Assembly (NCBI GenBank): GCA_963774155.1
Contig: CAVZDW010000004.1
Coordinates: 682,001 to 746,000, forward strand
Direction of reading: 5' to 3'
Length of the DNA: 64,000 nt
DNA from: DASSUW01 sp963774155
GTDB lineage: Bacteria > Actinomycetota > Thermoleophilia > Solirubrobacterales > Solirubrobacteraceae
Below the pieces are notes generated by a model, which saw only the letters and a program-made list of their open reading frames with translations, did no database searches and was not told the origin of the DNA. A program made the position numbers and the translations under genes. Shown piece after piece: positions 8,911-19,330 of this stretch; positions within the stretch are counted from its first letter, which is position 1, and the number at the start of each line of letters is the position of its first letter.

Positions 8911-11838
8911 TCAGGACAGCCGGTGCCGGTGCGCGACGGCCGCGGCCTCGGTGCGGGAGCGCACGTTGAGCTTGGAGAGGATCCGCGAGACGTGGACGCT
9001 GGCCGTCTTCTCGGCCATGAAGAGCTGGGTGCCGATCTCGCGGTTCGTCGCGCCCTCGGCCACGAGCGCCAGGACCTGCCGCTCGCGTGACGTGAGGCCG
9101 AAGCCGTCCTCGTCGGCCTCCGGCTCCGGCTCGGCCTCGTGCGCGCCTTCGAGCGGCAGCCGCGCCCGAGCGGCGAGGCCCTCGACCTCGCTCCGGAGCC
9201 AGCCGGCGCCGAGCCGGGCGGCGACCTCGTGGGCCGCGTTCAGCGCCTCCGCGGCGGCTTCGCGGTCGCCCGCGGCGATGTGCGCCTCGGCCTCGCGCCA
9301 GCGCATGCGGGCGGCGAGCTCGGGCCGCGAGATCTCGTCCCACGACTGCGCGGCGCGGGCGAACGCCGCCGGTGCGGGGCGCCCGGAGGCGCGGCCCGCC
9401 TCGGCTCGGGCGCTCAGCAGGAGCGCGCACTCGACGGGCCGCGTGCGCGTGGCGGCGGCGGCCACGCGGGCCAGCAGGTCGTCGAGGCGGCGCAGCGCGA
9501 TCGCCGCGGCCTCGCCGTCGCCGAGGTCGCGCGCGCGCTGGGCGGCGTCGGCCTCGACGCACACGCCGCCGGCCGCAACCGCGGCCACGCGGGCGGCGTC
9601 GTCGGTGCAGAACTCCATCCGGTCGAGCCCGCGGTCGATCGTCCGGCGCGCGGCCTCGATGTCACCCTCGCGGCGGCGCAGCTCGGCCACCAGCACCGCG
9701 ATCGGGCCGACGTACTGGGGCTCGCTCGAGTCGGCGGCCAGCTCCTCGAGCTCGGCGAGCGCCGCGCGCGCCTCCTCGTGCTCGCCGCGGCCGAGGAGGA
9801 GCGAGGCGCGCCGGACGCCGATGTTCACGCGCGTCTGGGTCCCGGCCCAGCGCTGCGGGTCGGGAAGGCTCGCCTCGGAGAGCTCCCACTCGCCGACGTC
9901 GAAGGCGAACTCGGCGAGCTGGCAGTCGAGCCACGTCACCGCGATCGGGCGCCGGCCGGCGACGACCTCGCGGCCCTCGGCGGCGATCGCCCGCGCCTCG
10001 TCCGAGCGGCCGAGGATGTGCAGCATGTCCGAGTAGTTCACGTAGCCGTCGGAGATGTCGGGCAGGTCGTCGGACTCGACGGCGATGCGGATGGCCTCCC
10101 GCATCTGCTCGGCGCCCTCGTCGACCTCACCGATCATGGCCAGGCAGAAGCCGAGCGTGTTGCGCGCGTGACCCTCGGCCCCGCGCATGCCGGCGGCGAC
10201 CGTCGCCTCCAGCGCGCGCCGCGCGACGGTCACGCCGTCGCTGTAGCGGCCGTCGAGCATGCGGCCGCGCGCGAGGCCGGCCAGCAGCCGCGCGCGCGCC
10301 TCGCCGAGCTTGCCGTCGCCGCCCTCGAGCAGCTCGAGCGCGCGCTCGAGCGTGGCGATGCTCGCCCGCGGCTTGCTGAGGTGCCGCTGCGCGCGGGCGA
10401 TCGACTCGAGGATCCGCGCCTGGCGCAGTGGGTCGGCGTCGGGGCCCAGCAGGTCGAGCGCGGCCTCGAAGAGCGCGAGCTGGCGGCCGGGATGGCCCTG
10501 GGCCCACGCGGCCTCGCCCGCGCGGGTGAGGAGCGCGACGCGGTCCAGGCCGGCACGCGCCTCGGGGTCCGGCACGCGGTCCCAGAGCTCGAGCGCGCGC
10601 TCGAACAGCGCGCGCGCCTCGCCGTGGGCGTAGACGCGCTCGGCCGCGACGGCGCCGCGCACCGACCACTCGAGCGCGGCCGGTTGGTCGCCGGCGGCGA
10701 CGAAGTGGTGGGCGACCGCGGCGGTGAGCACGGCGCCGTCGGCGCGCGGCTCGAGCGCGCGGGCCAGGGCGAGGTGCAGCGCGGCGCGCTCGCCGGGCAG
10801 CAGGTCGTCCTCCACCACCTCGCGCAGGAGCGCGTGGCGGAAGCGATGGATCCCGTCGTCGGCGGCGACGAGGATGTGGCCGTCGACCGCCTCGCGGAGG
10901 GCGTCGCGCAGCGTGCGCTCGTCGAGGCCGCTGGTCTCGGCCAGCAGCGGATGGTCGAGCCGCTGCCCGACGGCGACGAGCCGGAGCAGCTCCTGGGCGG
11001 GCTCGGAGAGCTGCTCGACGCGCAGCATGAGCGCGTCGCGCAGCGTGTCGGGAGCGGCGCCGAGGCCGTCCACGCCCGCGGCGAGCAGCTCCTCGCTGAA
11101 CAGCGGGTTGCCGCCGGAGCGCTTCCACAGCCGCTGGAGCAGCTCGGCGGCCGGTGGCTCGCCGAGGATGTCGGCGAGCTGGTCGGCGAGCTCGTCGTGG
11201 GTCAGCGGGTCGAGCGCCATGCGCAGGGTGTGCGGGTGCCGCTCCATCTCGGACAGCAGCGGCCGCAGCGGGTGGCGCCGGTGCAGCTCGTCGGGACGGT
11301 ACGAGCCGACGACGAGGACGCGCTCCTCCGACAGGCTTCTGGCGAGGAAGGCGAGCGCCGCCCGGGTCGAGCGGTCGGCCCAGTGCAGGTCCTCGATGAG
11401 CAGCAGCACCGGGCGCTCGACGGCCAGGGCGTCGAGCAGGGAGAGGAGGCCCTCGAAGAGGCGCGCCTGCGCCCCCTCGGGATCGTCGCGCTCGGGCGCC
11501 GCCCCAAGGCCCGGCAGCAGCGGCGCGACGGCCGCCCGCACGGGTTCGGTGAGCGCGGGATCGCCCGAGCGGGCGAGCGGCCGCAGCGCGGCCACGAGCG
11601 GCACGTACGGCAGCTCGCTGTCGCCGAGGTCGACGCAGTCGCCGGCCAGCACGAGCGCGCCCGCCTCGGTGGCGACGCGCTCGAGCTCGGCCAGCAGGCG
11701 CGACTTGCCGACGCCCGACTCGCCGGCCACGAAGGCCAGCTGCGGTCGGCCGTCGGCGGCCGCGGCCAGCGCGGCCTCGAGCTCGGCGAGCTCTGCGGCG
11801 CGGCCGATCAGCCGGGAGCTCGTGACCCGCGTGGCCAT
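8911..11838 (-). CDS. LAL-type transcriptional regulator (ATPase, TPR-like, LuxR HTH)
   Basis: A 975-residue large ATP-binding LuxR regulator. The N-terminal AAA_16-type ATPase has Walker A GESGVGKS around residue 42 and Walker B LLLIEDLHWAD near 140, then YRPDELHRRHPLRPLL. A long helical TPR-like middle (about 350-880) probably binds the inducer or a partner. The C-terminal LuxR HTH covers the last 65 residues (GLTSRERQVLALVAEG, then a recognition helix near EKTASVHVSRILSKLNV). It lies 7 nt after msrB in the same direction, suggesting msrB-LAL co-expression. The target genes and ligand are unknown. A paralog with the same architecture lies at 14133-17012. Confidence 0.92.
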   Translation of the reverse strand: MATRVTSSRLIGRAAELAELEAALAAAADGRPQLAFVAGESGVGKSRLLAELERVATEAGALVLAGDCVDLGDSELPYVPLVAALRPLARSGDPALTEPVRAAVAPLLPGLGAAPERDDPEGAQARLFEGLLSLLDALAVERPVLLLIEDLHWADRSTRAALAFLARSLSEERVLVVGSYRPDELHRRHPLRPLLSEMERHPHTLRMALDPLTHDELADQLADILGEPPAAELLQRLWKRSGGNPLFSEELLAAGVDGLGAAPDTLRDALMLRVEQLSEPAQELLRLVAVGQRLDHPLLAETSGLDERTLRDALREAVDGHILVAADDGIHRFRHALLREVVEDDLLPGERAALHLALARALEPRADGAVLTAAVAHHFVAAGDQPAALEWSVRGAVAAERVYAHGEARALFERALELWDRVPDPEARAGLDRVALLTRAGEAAWAQGHPGRQLALFEAALDLLGPDADPLRQARILESIARAQRHLSKPRASIATLERALELLEGGDGKLGEARARLLAGLARGRMLDGRYSDGVTVARRALEATVAAGMRGAEGHARNTLGFCLAMIGEVDEGAEQMREAIRIAVESDDLPDISDGYVNYSDMLHILGRSDEARAIAAEGREVVAGRRPIAVTWLDCQLAEFAFDVGEWELSEASLPDPQRWAGTQTRVNIGVRRASLLLGRGEHEEARAALAELEELAADSSEPQYVGPIAVLVAELRRREGDIEAARRTIDRGLDRMEFCTDDAARVAAVAAGGVCVEADAAQRARDLGDGEAAAIALRRLDDLLARVAAAATRTRPVECALLLSARAEAGRASGRPAPAAFARAAQSWDEISRPELAARMRWREAEAHIAAGDREAAAEALNAAHEVAARLGAGWLRSEVEGLAARARLPLEGAHEAEPEPEADEDGFGLTSRERQVLALVAEGATNREIGTQLFMAEKTASVHVSRILSKLNVRSRTEAAAVAHRHRLS

Positions 11839-11845
11839 CTGGTTC

Positions 11846-12241
11846 TCAGCGGTCGCTCGTGTCCAGGTCGAGGGCGCAGGAGTTGATGCAGTAGCGCAGG
11901 CCGCCCGCGTCGCGCGGCCCGTCGTCGAACACGTGGCCGAGGTGGCCGCCGCAGTTGCGGCACACGACCTCGGTCCGGCTCATGCCCCAGGAGCGGTCCT
12001 TGCGCAGCTCCACCGCCTCGGCCACGGCCGGCTCGGTGAAGCTCGGCCAGCCGCTGCCGGAGTCGAACTTCGTGTCGGAGGAGAAGAGCACGGTGCCGCA
12101 ACCGGCGCAGCGGAACGTGCCGTCCTCGTGGCTATTCCAGTACTTCCCGGTGAAGGCGCGCTCGGTCGCGCCCTTGCGCAGCACGTCGTACTGCTCGGGC
12201 GTCAGCTCGGCGCGCCACTGATCGTCTGTCTTCGTCGTCAT
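11846..12241 (-). CDS. msrB: Peptide-methionine (R)-S-oxide reductase MsrB
   Basis: A 131-residue cytoplasmic repair enzyme reducing methionine-R-sulfoxide in proteins. It has the zinc-binding pairs CAGC (about 45-48) and CRNC (about 94-97), the GSGWPSF substrate segment, GHVFDDGP, and the catalytic Cys in RYCINSCALDL near the C-terminus. The length equals the family's usual single-domain form. The ATG at 12241 lies at the centre of a 16-bp perfect palindrome. It is downstream of the chemoreceptor by 24 nt and upstream of the LAL regulator by 7 nt, so the three may form one transcript. Confidence 0.95.
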   Translation of the reverse strand: MTTKTDDQWRAELTPEQYDVLRKGATERAFTGKYWNSHEDGTFRCAGCGTVLFSSDTKFDSGSGWPSFTEPAVAEAVELRKDRSWGMSRTEVVCRNCGGHLGHVFDDGPRDAGGLRYCINSCALDLDTSDR

Positions 12242-12249
12242 ATGACGAC
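12234..12249. promoter_or_regulatory. 16-bp perfect palindrome over the msrB start codon
   Basis: GTCGTCATATGACGAC is self-complementary over all 16 positions, and the msrB initiation codon (minus strand) is at its centre. It could be a protein-binding operator or an mRNA hairpin blocking initiation. It could also be a chance product of Met-Thr-Thr codons. No SD is evident upstream (AAAATTGGTCGTCAT). Confidence 0.4.
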
Positions 12250-12265
12250 CAATTTTAGAGGGCGG

Positions 12266-13895
12266 CTAGACCGGGGAACCAGCGTCGACCGTGAACTGCG
12301 CGACGAGCCGCTCGAGCTCGTCGGCGGAGTCGCCGAGGCGGACGGCGGAGCCCGCCATGGCCCGGGCCGCCGAGGCGGTCTGCTCGGTCGTGGCGGAGAC
12401 CTCCTCGGTGTTGGCCGAGGACGACTCGGTGAGGCGGGCGGCCTCCTCCATGCGGGTGCGGACGGCGTCGGTGTCGACGGCCACCTTGCGGCTGGCCGCG
12501 GCGATCCGCTGCACGCGGTCGACGAGGCCGGCGACCGCGTCGTCGATCCGCTCGAAGGCCTCGCCGGCGTGGGCGACGGTGCCGGCGCTGACGTCGGTCC
12601 GCTCGGCGGCGTCGCGCACGGCGTCGGCGGCCTGCACGGTGAGGTTGTCGATCCGGCCCGACGGCGTCGGCGATGCTGCGGGCGGCGTCGCCGGACTCCT
12701 CGGCCAGCTTGCGCACGGCGTCCGCGACGACCGCGAAGCCGCGCCCGTGCTCGCCCGCCCGGGCGGCCTCGATGGCGGCGTTCAGGGCCAGCAGGTTCGT
12801 CTGGTCGGCGATCGCCGTGATGCGGGAGACGAGGCCGGAGATCTGCTGTGAGCGCTCGGTGAGCTCGCCCATGGCGCCGGTCATGGCCGCCGAGCCCTCG
12901 GCGGCGCCGGCCATGGCGCGAGCGGCCTTGGCGGCCGCGGCGCGGCCCTCGCCGGCCAGCATGCGGGCCTGCTCGGCCGCGTCGGCGGCCGCGGTGGCCT
13001 CGTCGGCGTTGCCGCGCATGGCGTCGCTCACACGCTCGGCGGCGTCGTGCGTCTCGGCGACGATCACGGCCTGGCGCTCGGCGCCGACGGCAACGTCGGA
13101 CACGGCGTCGACGATCTCACCGCTCACGCGGCCGGCCTCCTCGGCGCCGGCCACGACCTCGCGGGAGGAGGCGGCGACGTCGCCGGCGGTCTGGCGGATG
13201 GCCCGGACGAGGTCGGCGACCTGCGAGATGCCGTCGCGCATCGCGACGCTCGCCTCGGAGCCGCTGTCGCCCGACGGGGTCGAGAGGTCGCGGCGCTCGA
13301 GCCGGTCGGCGAGCGCGGCGAGCTCCTCGCGCTCGTCGTGCTCACGGGCGCGGAGGTCGGAGAGGTAGACGACCTCGCGCTCGAGCGTGACGGCGAGGAA
13401 GACGAGGACGGCGGTCTCGAAGATCACGAAGACGGCGTGCAGGACGACGATCGGCAGGCCGTGGTGCCCGTTCGGGAGCACGTGGGCGAAGTGGGCCTCC
13501 GGGTCGAGCGCGTCGAGCCCGAGGTGGTGCAGCGCGATCGCCACGGCGGCGACGACCGGGACCCGCCAGTCGCGATAGACGAGCAGGAACGCGAGGCTCG
13601 CGAAGACATGGAAGTGCAGCTCCACCATGCCCTGGCTCTGGTGGATGAAGAGCCCGGAGTAGGCCATGAAGCCGATGGCGATGGCGAAGCGGGTCTCGAC
13701 CGCGCCGGGGCGGGTCTGCGCCATGTAGAACGTGATCGCGGACACCGAACCGCCGACCACCAGCGCCGCCGTCCACGTGTCGTGCACCCCGGCGATGGCG
13801 AGGGCGACGGGGAAATGGGCGACGAGCAGCCAGGCCAGCGCGCGGTCGGCGCGGGCGCGGATGCGGTGGAGCGTCTCCTGAGCGGCAGCGGTCAT
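12266..13895 (-). pseudogene. Methyl-accepting chemotaxis protein, membrane sensor type, one frameshift
   Basis: About 542 residues after correcting one base. The N-terminus has five to six TM helices rich in His: HQSQGMVELHFHVF, then ALHHLGLDALDPEAHFAHVLPNGHHG. This is the membrane-embedded sensor seen in MCPs without a periplasmic domain. A HAMP-like/coiled-coil region follows, then the MCP signalling hairpin with the tip ADQTNLLALNAAIEAARAGE and the FAVVADAVRKLAEESG segment. The frame breaks after SIADAV; the remaining coil (RIDNLTVQAADAVRDAA to the stop at 12266) is in another frame. Removing one C from the CCC run at 12657-12659 restores it. No che genes lie nearby. The ligand is unknown. 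Confidence 0.82.
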
Positions 13896-13980
13896 CTCCG
13901 ACCATGCGTCGGCTTGAGCGCGCCGGGACTTGAATCGACCGTTCGGCCAGAACGGCGCTGCGGCCGCAGGCTAGGGCTCG

Positions 13981-14123
13981 AACTGCGGCATTGAGGGAGC
14001 GGGATCGGCCGGGATTTTCACTTCCGTCCTGCTTAGGGGTGACACCGTGACCCGAAAGCAGGACGCGAGCGGAAATCTCGCCGCGCGGCACGGCCTCCCC
14101 AGCTCCCCTACCCAGCCGGGGTT
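13981..14123 (-). repeat. Dispersed structured intergenic repeat, copy B (143 bp)
   Basis: Fills the gap between the chemoreceptor start and the second LAL stop. The left end AACTGCGGCATT is as in copy A; the right end is GCCGGGGTT, so the terminal pairing is weakened on this side. The apical stem GTCCTGCTT (14026-14034) with AAGCAGGAC (14056-14064) encloses GGGGTGACACCGTGACCC, the same loop core as copy A. Flanking GGGCTCG on the left is also shared with copy A. Same orientation as A, opposite to D, E and F. Confidence 0.85.
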
Positions 14124-14132
14124 ACGCCGGCC

Positions 14133-17012
14133 TCACCGCACGGTCAGACCCAGCCGGTGCGCCACGGCGGCCGCCTCCACCCGCCCACCGACACCGAGCT
14201 TGGCCAGGATCCGCGAGACGTGCACGCTCGCGGTCTTCTCGCTCATGTAGAGCTCCTCGCCGATCTCGCGGTTGGTCCGGCCCTCGGCCACGAGCAGCAG
14301 CACCTGGTGCTCGCGCGGGGTGAGCCCGAGCGGCGCGGTCACCGGCGGCGCCTCGGGCTCCTCCTCGGCCACGACCTTCACGCGCACGCGCGCGCGACGT
14401 GCGAGACCCTCGGCGGCGGTGGCCAGCGGCGTCGCGCCCATCTCCACCGCGGTCTCGAGCGCCGCGGCGAGCGGGTCGGCCGCACCGTTGCGGTCGCCGG
14501 CGGCGACGAACGCCTCGGCCTCCCGCAGCCGCGCGTAGGCCACGAGCCACGGCAGCCCAAGGGCGCTGAAGCCCTCGGCGGCGGCCTGCCACGCGGCCGG
14601 TGACGGCTTCCCGCGGCCGAGCGCGTGGTCAAGCCGCGTCAGCTCGGCCTCGGCGAGCGCGGCGTAGTGCGCGCCCTCCGCCCACTGGCCGGGTCGCCGG
14701 CACGCGCTGTCGAGCCGTGCCCGCAGCGTCTCGGCGTCCGCCACGTCGAACGGCTCGCCGAGCGCGCCCGCGCGCTCGGCATCCTCGGCCTCGACCATCA
14801 GCGCGATCCAGACGAGCTTGATGAGGCGCCCGCCCTCGTCGGTGCCCTCGACGAGCGCGAGCCCGCGCGCCGCGGCCGCCCGCGCGTCCTCGAGCCGGCC
14901 CTCGCGGACGGCGAGCTGCGCCGACATCGACTCCAGGCCCTCGATCCACTGCGCGTCGCGGTTGCCGAGGCACTGGCGGCGCAGGTCGTCGAGCGCGGCG
15001 CGGGCGACCTCGTCGTCGCCGCGCACGAGCGCGAGCCGCGCACGGACCTCGTTGAGGAACATCGCCGTCGACCCGATGGCGTCGCCGGGGACGCGGTCGG
15101 GAAGCGTCTCGGCCGCCTCGGCCACGCGCCCGAGCCGGACCAGCACGTGCGCCTCCTGCAGCTCCAGGAACGCGTCGTAGATCGAGCGCTCCGCGTGCGC
15201 GCGGACCATGGGGAGCATGGCCCGCACCTCGGCGAGCGCCTCCTCGCTGCGGCCCGAGAGGTCGAGCAGCTCGGTGAGGTTGATCACGGCCCGCACCTGA
15301 TCGCCGGGCGAGCCGTTGCGGACGGCGAGGTCGAGCGCGTGCCGCAGCAGCCGGGCGCCCTCGTCGCTGTCGCCGAGCGCGCCGCGCGAGAAGCCCTCGG
15401 TGTTGGTCGCGTTGGTCTCGAGATCGACGTCGCCGAGGCGCCGCGCCTCCTTGGCGGTCTCCCGCGCCTCGATCGCGGCCTCGCGGAAGTGGCCGCGCAG
15501 CATCAGGCTCTTGGCGCTCTGGTCGCGCAGCTGGGCGCGCTCGAGCTCGGCGCCCGGCGGGAGCAGCTCCAGCGCCCGGCGCAGCTCGTCGTCGCTCTCG
15601 TCGTGCTCGTTGGCGTGGCGCAGGTAGCGGGCCAGCTCGGCGTGCATGCGGGCACGCTCGATCGGATCCGCGCCCGCGTCGGCCAGCGCCTCGCGCTGGA
15701 GCGCCACGGCGCGCGACGTCTCGAAGCCGTCGCTGGCCGCCGCCGCCGCTTGGCGCATGACGCCGGAGCGCGAGAGGCCGGCCCGCTCGGCGGCGTCCGG
15801 CACGCGCTCCCAGAGCGCGAGCGCCGTCTCGAGATGGCGCAGCGCCTCGCCGTGGGCGAACACCTCGCGGGCGGCGAGACCGGCGGCCACCGAGGCGCCG
15901 AGCGCCCGCGGCAGGTCGTGTGCCCCGCGCCAGTGGCAGGCCAGCTCGGCCGGCACCGCGCCGGGGGGCGCGTCGCCGAGCAGCGACGGGTCGGCTTCGA
16001 TCACCTCGCCGAGGCGGGCGTGCAGCGCCGTCCGCTCGCCCGGGAGCAGGTCCTCGTAGATCGCCTCGCCGACGAGCGCGTGGCGGAAGGCATACGTGCC
16101 GTCGGCCTGGGCCACGAGGAGCTGGTGCGCGACGGCCTCGCGCGCGCCCTCGAGGAGGTCGCCGGAGGGCAGCACGGCCTCGAGCAGCGCGTGGCTCATC
16201 GGATGCTCGACCACGGCGGCCACGCGGACGACCTCCTGCGCCGCGGACGGGAGGCGCTCGAAGCGGCCGAGCAGCGCGTCGCGGAGCGTGGCGGGGAGCT
16301 CGCCGAAGCCGTCGGCGGAGGCGGCGAGCAGCTCCTCGGTGTAGAGCGGGTTGCCCTGCCCGCGCGCGTACAGGCGGTCGGCCAGCTCGGCCTCGGGCGC
16401 GACGTCGAGGATGCCGGCCAGCTGCTCGGCCACCTCCTCGCGGCTGAAGCGCTCGAGCGCGATGCGGTCCACGCCGGGCACGCGCTCGAGCTCGGACAGC
16501 ACGGGGCGCAGGGGATGGCGGCGATGGAGCTCGTCGGAGCGGTAGGTGACGAGCAGGGAGAGCGACTGGGAGCGCGCGTTGCGGACGAGGAAGACGAGGA
16601 AGTCGCGCGTCGAGGGATCGGCCCAGTGGAGGTCCTCGATGACCAGGGCGACCGGCCCGAGCCGCTCGAGCAGCTCCAGCAAGGCCTCGTACACCTCGGC
16701 CTGGCTGGCGGCCTCCGGGAAGGCCACCTCCGACCTAAGAGCCTCGACCAGCGGCGCGTAGGGGAGGACGGTGCCACCGAGGTTGAGGCAGTGGCCGACG
16801 AGCACGCGCGCGCCAAGATGCGCGGCGCGCTCCTCGAACTCGCGGACCAGGCGGCTCTTGCCGACGCCCGACTCGCCGGCGATGAAGGTGAAGGCCGGCA
16901 CGCCCTCCAGCGACCGCTCCAGACCGCGCTCCAGCAACCCGAGCTCGTCGGAGCGGCCGACGAACCTGGGGCTGGAGACGCGGCGGAGCACGACCTCCAT
17001 GATGGAGGTCAC
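14133..17012 (-). CDS. LAL-type transcriptional regulator, second paralog
   Basis: A 959-residue large ATP-binding LuxR regulator. Walker A is GESGVGKS (about residue 48), Walker B is ALVIEDLHWADPSTRDF, and the YRSDELHRRHPLRPVLSELERVPG segment closely matches the paralog at 8911. The middle is long and helical/TPR-like. The C-terminal LuxR HTH has PLGLTPREHQVLLLVAEG and a recognition helix near EKTASVHVSRILAKLGV. The start is taken at GTG 17012, which overlaps the stop of the small upstream gene (GTGA); an ATG at 17000 is an alternative. Ligand and regulon are unknown. The two paralogs flank msrB and the chemoreceptor. Confidence 0.92.
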   Translation of the reverse strand: MTSIMEVVLRRVSSPRFVGRSDELGLLERGLERSLEGVPAFTFIAGESGVGKSRLVREFEERAAHLGARVLVGHCLNLGGTVLPYAPLVEALRSEVAFPEAASQAEVYEALLELLERLGPVALVIEDLHWADPSTRDFLVFLVRNARSQSLSLLVTYRSDELHRRHPLRPVLSELERVPGVDRIALERFSREEVAEQLAGILDVAPEAELADRLYARGQGNPLYTEELLAASADGFGELPATLRDALLGRFERLPSAAQEVVRVAAVVEHPMSHALLEAVLPSGDLLEGAREAVAHQLLVAQADGTYAFRHALVGEAIYEDLLPGERTALHARLGEVIEADPSLLGDAPPGAVPAELACHWRGAHDLPRALGASVAAGLAAREVFAHGEALRHLETALALWERVPDAAERAGLSRSGVMRQAAAAASDGFETSRAVALQREALADAGADPIERARMHAELARYLRHANEHDESDDELRRALELLPPGAELERAQLRDQSAKSLMLRGHFREAAIEARETAKEARRLGDVDLETNATNTEGFSRGALGDSDEGARLLRHALDLAVRNGSPGDQVRAVINLTELLDLSGRSEEALAEVRAMLPMVRAHAERSIYDAFLELQEAHVLVRLGRVAEAAETLPDRVPGDAIGSTAMFLNEVRARLALVRGDDEVARAALDDLRRQCLGNRDAQWIEGLESMSAQLAVREGRLEDARAAAARGLALVEGTDEGGRLIKLVWIALMVEAEDAERAGALGEPFDVADAETLRARLDSACRRPGQWAEGAHYAALAEAELTRLDHALGRGKPSPAAWQAAAEGFSALGLPWLVAYARLREAEAFVAAGDRNGAADPLAAALETAVEMGATPLATAAEGLARRARVRVKVVAEEEPEAPPVTAPLGLTPREHQVLLLVAEGRTNREIGEELYMSEKTASVHVSRILAKLGVGGRVEAAAVAHRLGLTVR

Positions 17013-17188
17013 TTGCCGGCGCTGCTTACGCCTAGCCGGCTGGGGAGCGGGGAGGAGGGAGCAGCATCGCGGCGCTCGGCGCGCGAGAAGCGCCGGCGAA
17101 CGCGGGCGAAGCGGCGGGCGCGAGCGGCGCCTTCGACGCGCTCGGTGACGTACTGATCGGCGATGGTGGCTGCGTTGAGCGTGTGCAT
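17009..17188 (-). CDS. Small Arg/Ala-rich protein coupled to the LAL regulator
   Basis: A 59-residue reading frame (MHTLNAATIADQYVTERVEG at the N-terminus) with a basic helical middle (ARARRFARVRRRFSRAERR) and a Pro/Ser-rich tail. Its TGA overlaps the GTG of the LAL gene by 4 nt, the pattern used throughout this window for coupled genes. I recognise no family, though short Arg-rich proteins of this layout are common in actinobacteria. There is no SD at the ATG. Coding status rests on the coupling, the clean start and the amphipathic composition. The frame could also be chance in such GC-rich DNA. Confidence 0.45.
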   Translation of the reverse strand: MHTLNAATIADQYVTERVEGAARARRFARVRRRFSRAERRDAAPSSPLPSRLGVSSAGK

Positions 17189-17239
17189 GAGAGCGAACTT
17201 AGGGCTGAGACAGAGCCTCTACATCGGGAGGTCGCGCCG

Positions 17240-17264
17240 ACTAAGGGGGTCAGACCCCCTTAGT
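17240..17264. repeat. REP-like palindrome of the GGGGTCAGACCCC type
   Basis: Arms ACTAAGGGGG (17240-17249) and CCCCCTTAGT (17255-17264) pair perfectly around TCAGA. The core GGGGTCAGACCCC resembles palindromes that are repeated many times in diverse bacterial genomes as REP-type elements. Only one copy is in this window, 75 nt upstream of the tkt start, so repeat status needs genome-wide counting. It may also act as a terminator between the divergent units. The rest of 17189-17338 holds no other structure I can name. Confidence 0.5.
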
Positions 17265-17338
17265 TCGCGGTGAGGACCCCTTACGGCCGCTTCTCGCGTA
17301 GCGTGTGCGCAGCAACCCGACCAGGAGAGAGAGCCGCA

Positions 17339-19326
<1,988 letters not shown>

Positions 19327-19330
<4 letters not shown>

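Noticed and set aside
12255..12655. Arg-rich C-terminal extension of the chemoreceptor in the zero frame
   Set aside because: It is the wrong frame after a single-base insertion; the other frame gives the expected MCP coiled coil.
17026..17070. Possible sixth, one-sided copy of the structured repeat (CCGGCTGGG then GAGCGGGGAGG)
   Set aside because: Only the left-arm-like 20-odd bases match, with an internal gap. No facing right arm or apical hairpin is present, and it lies in the tail of the small coupled gene.
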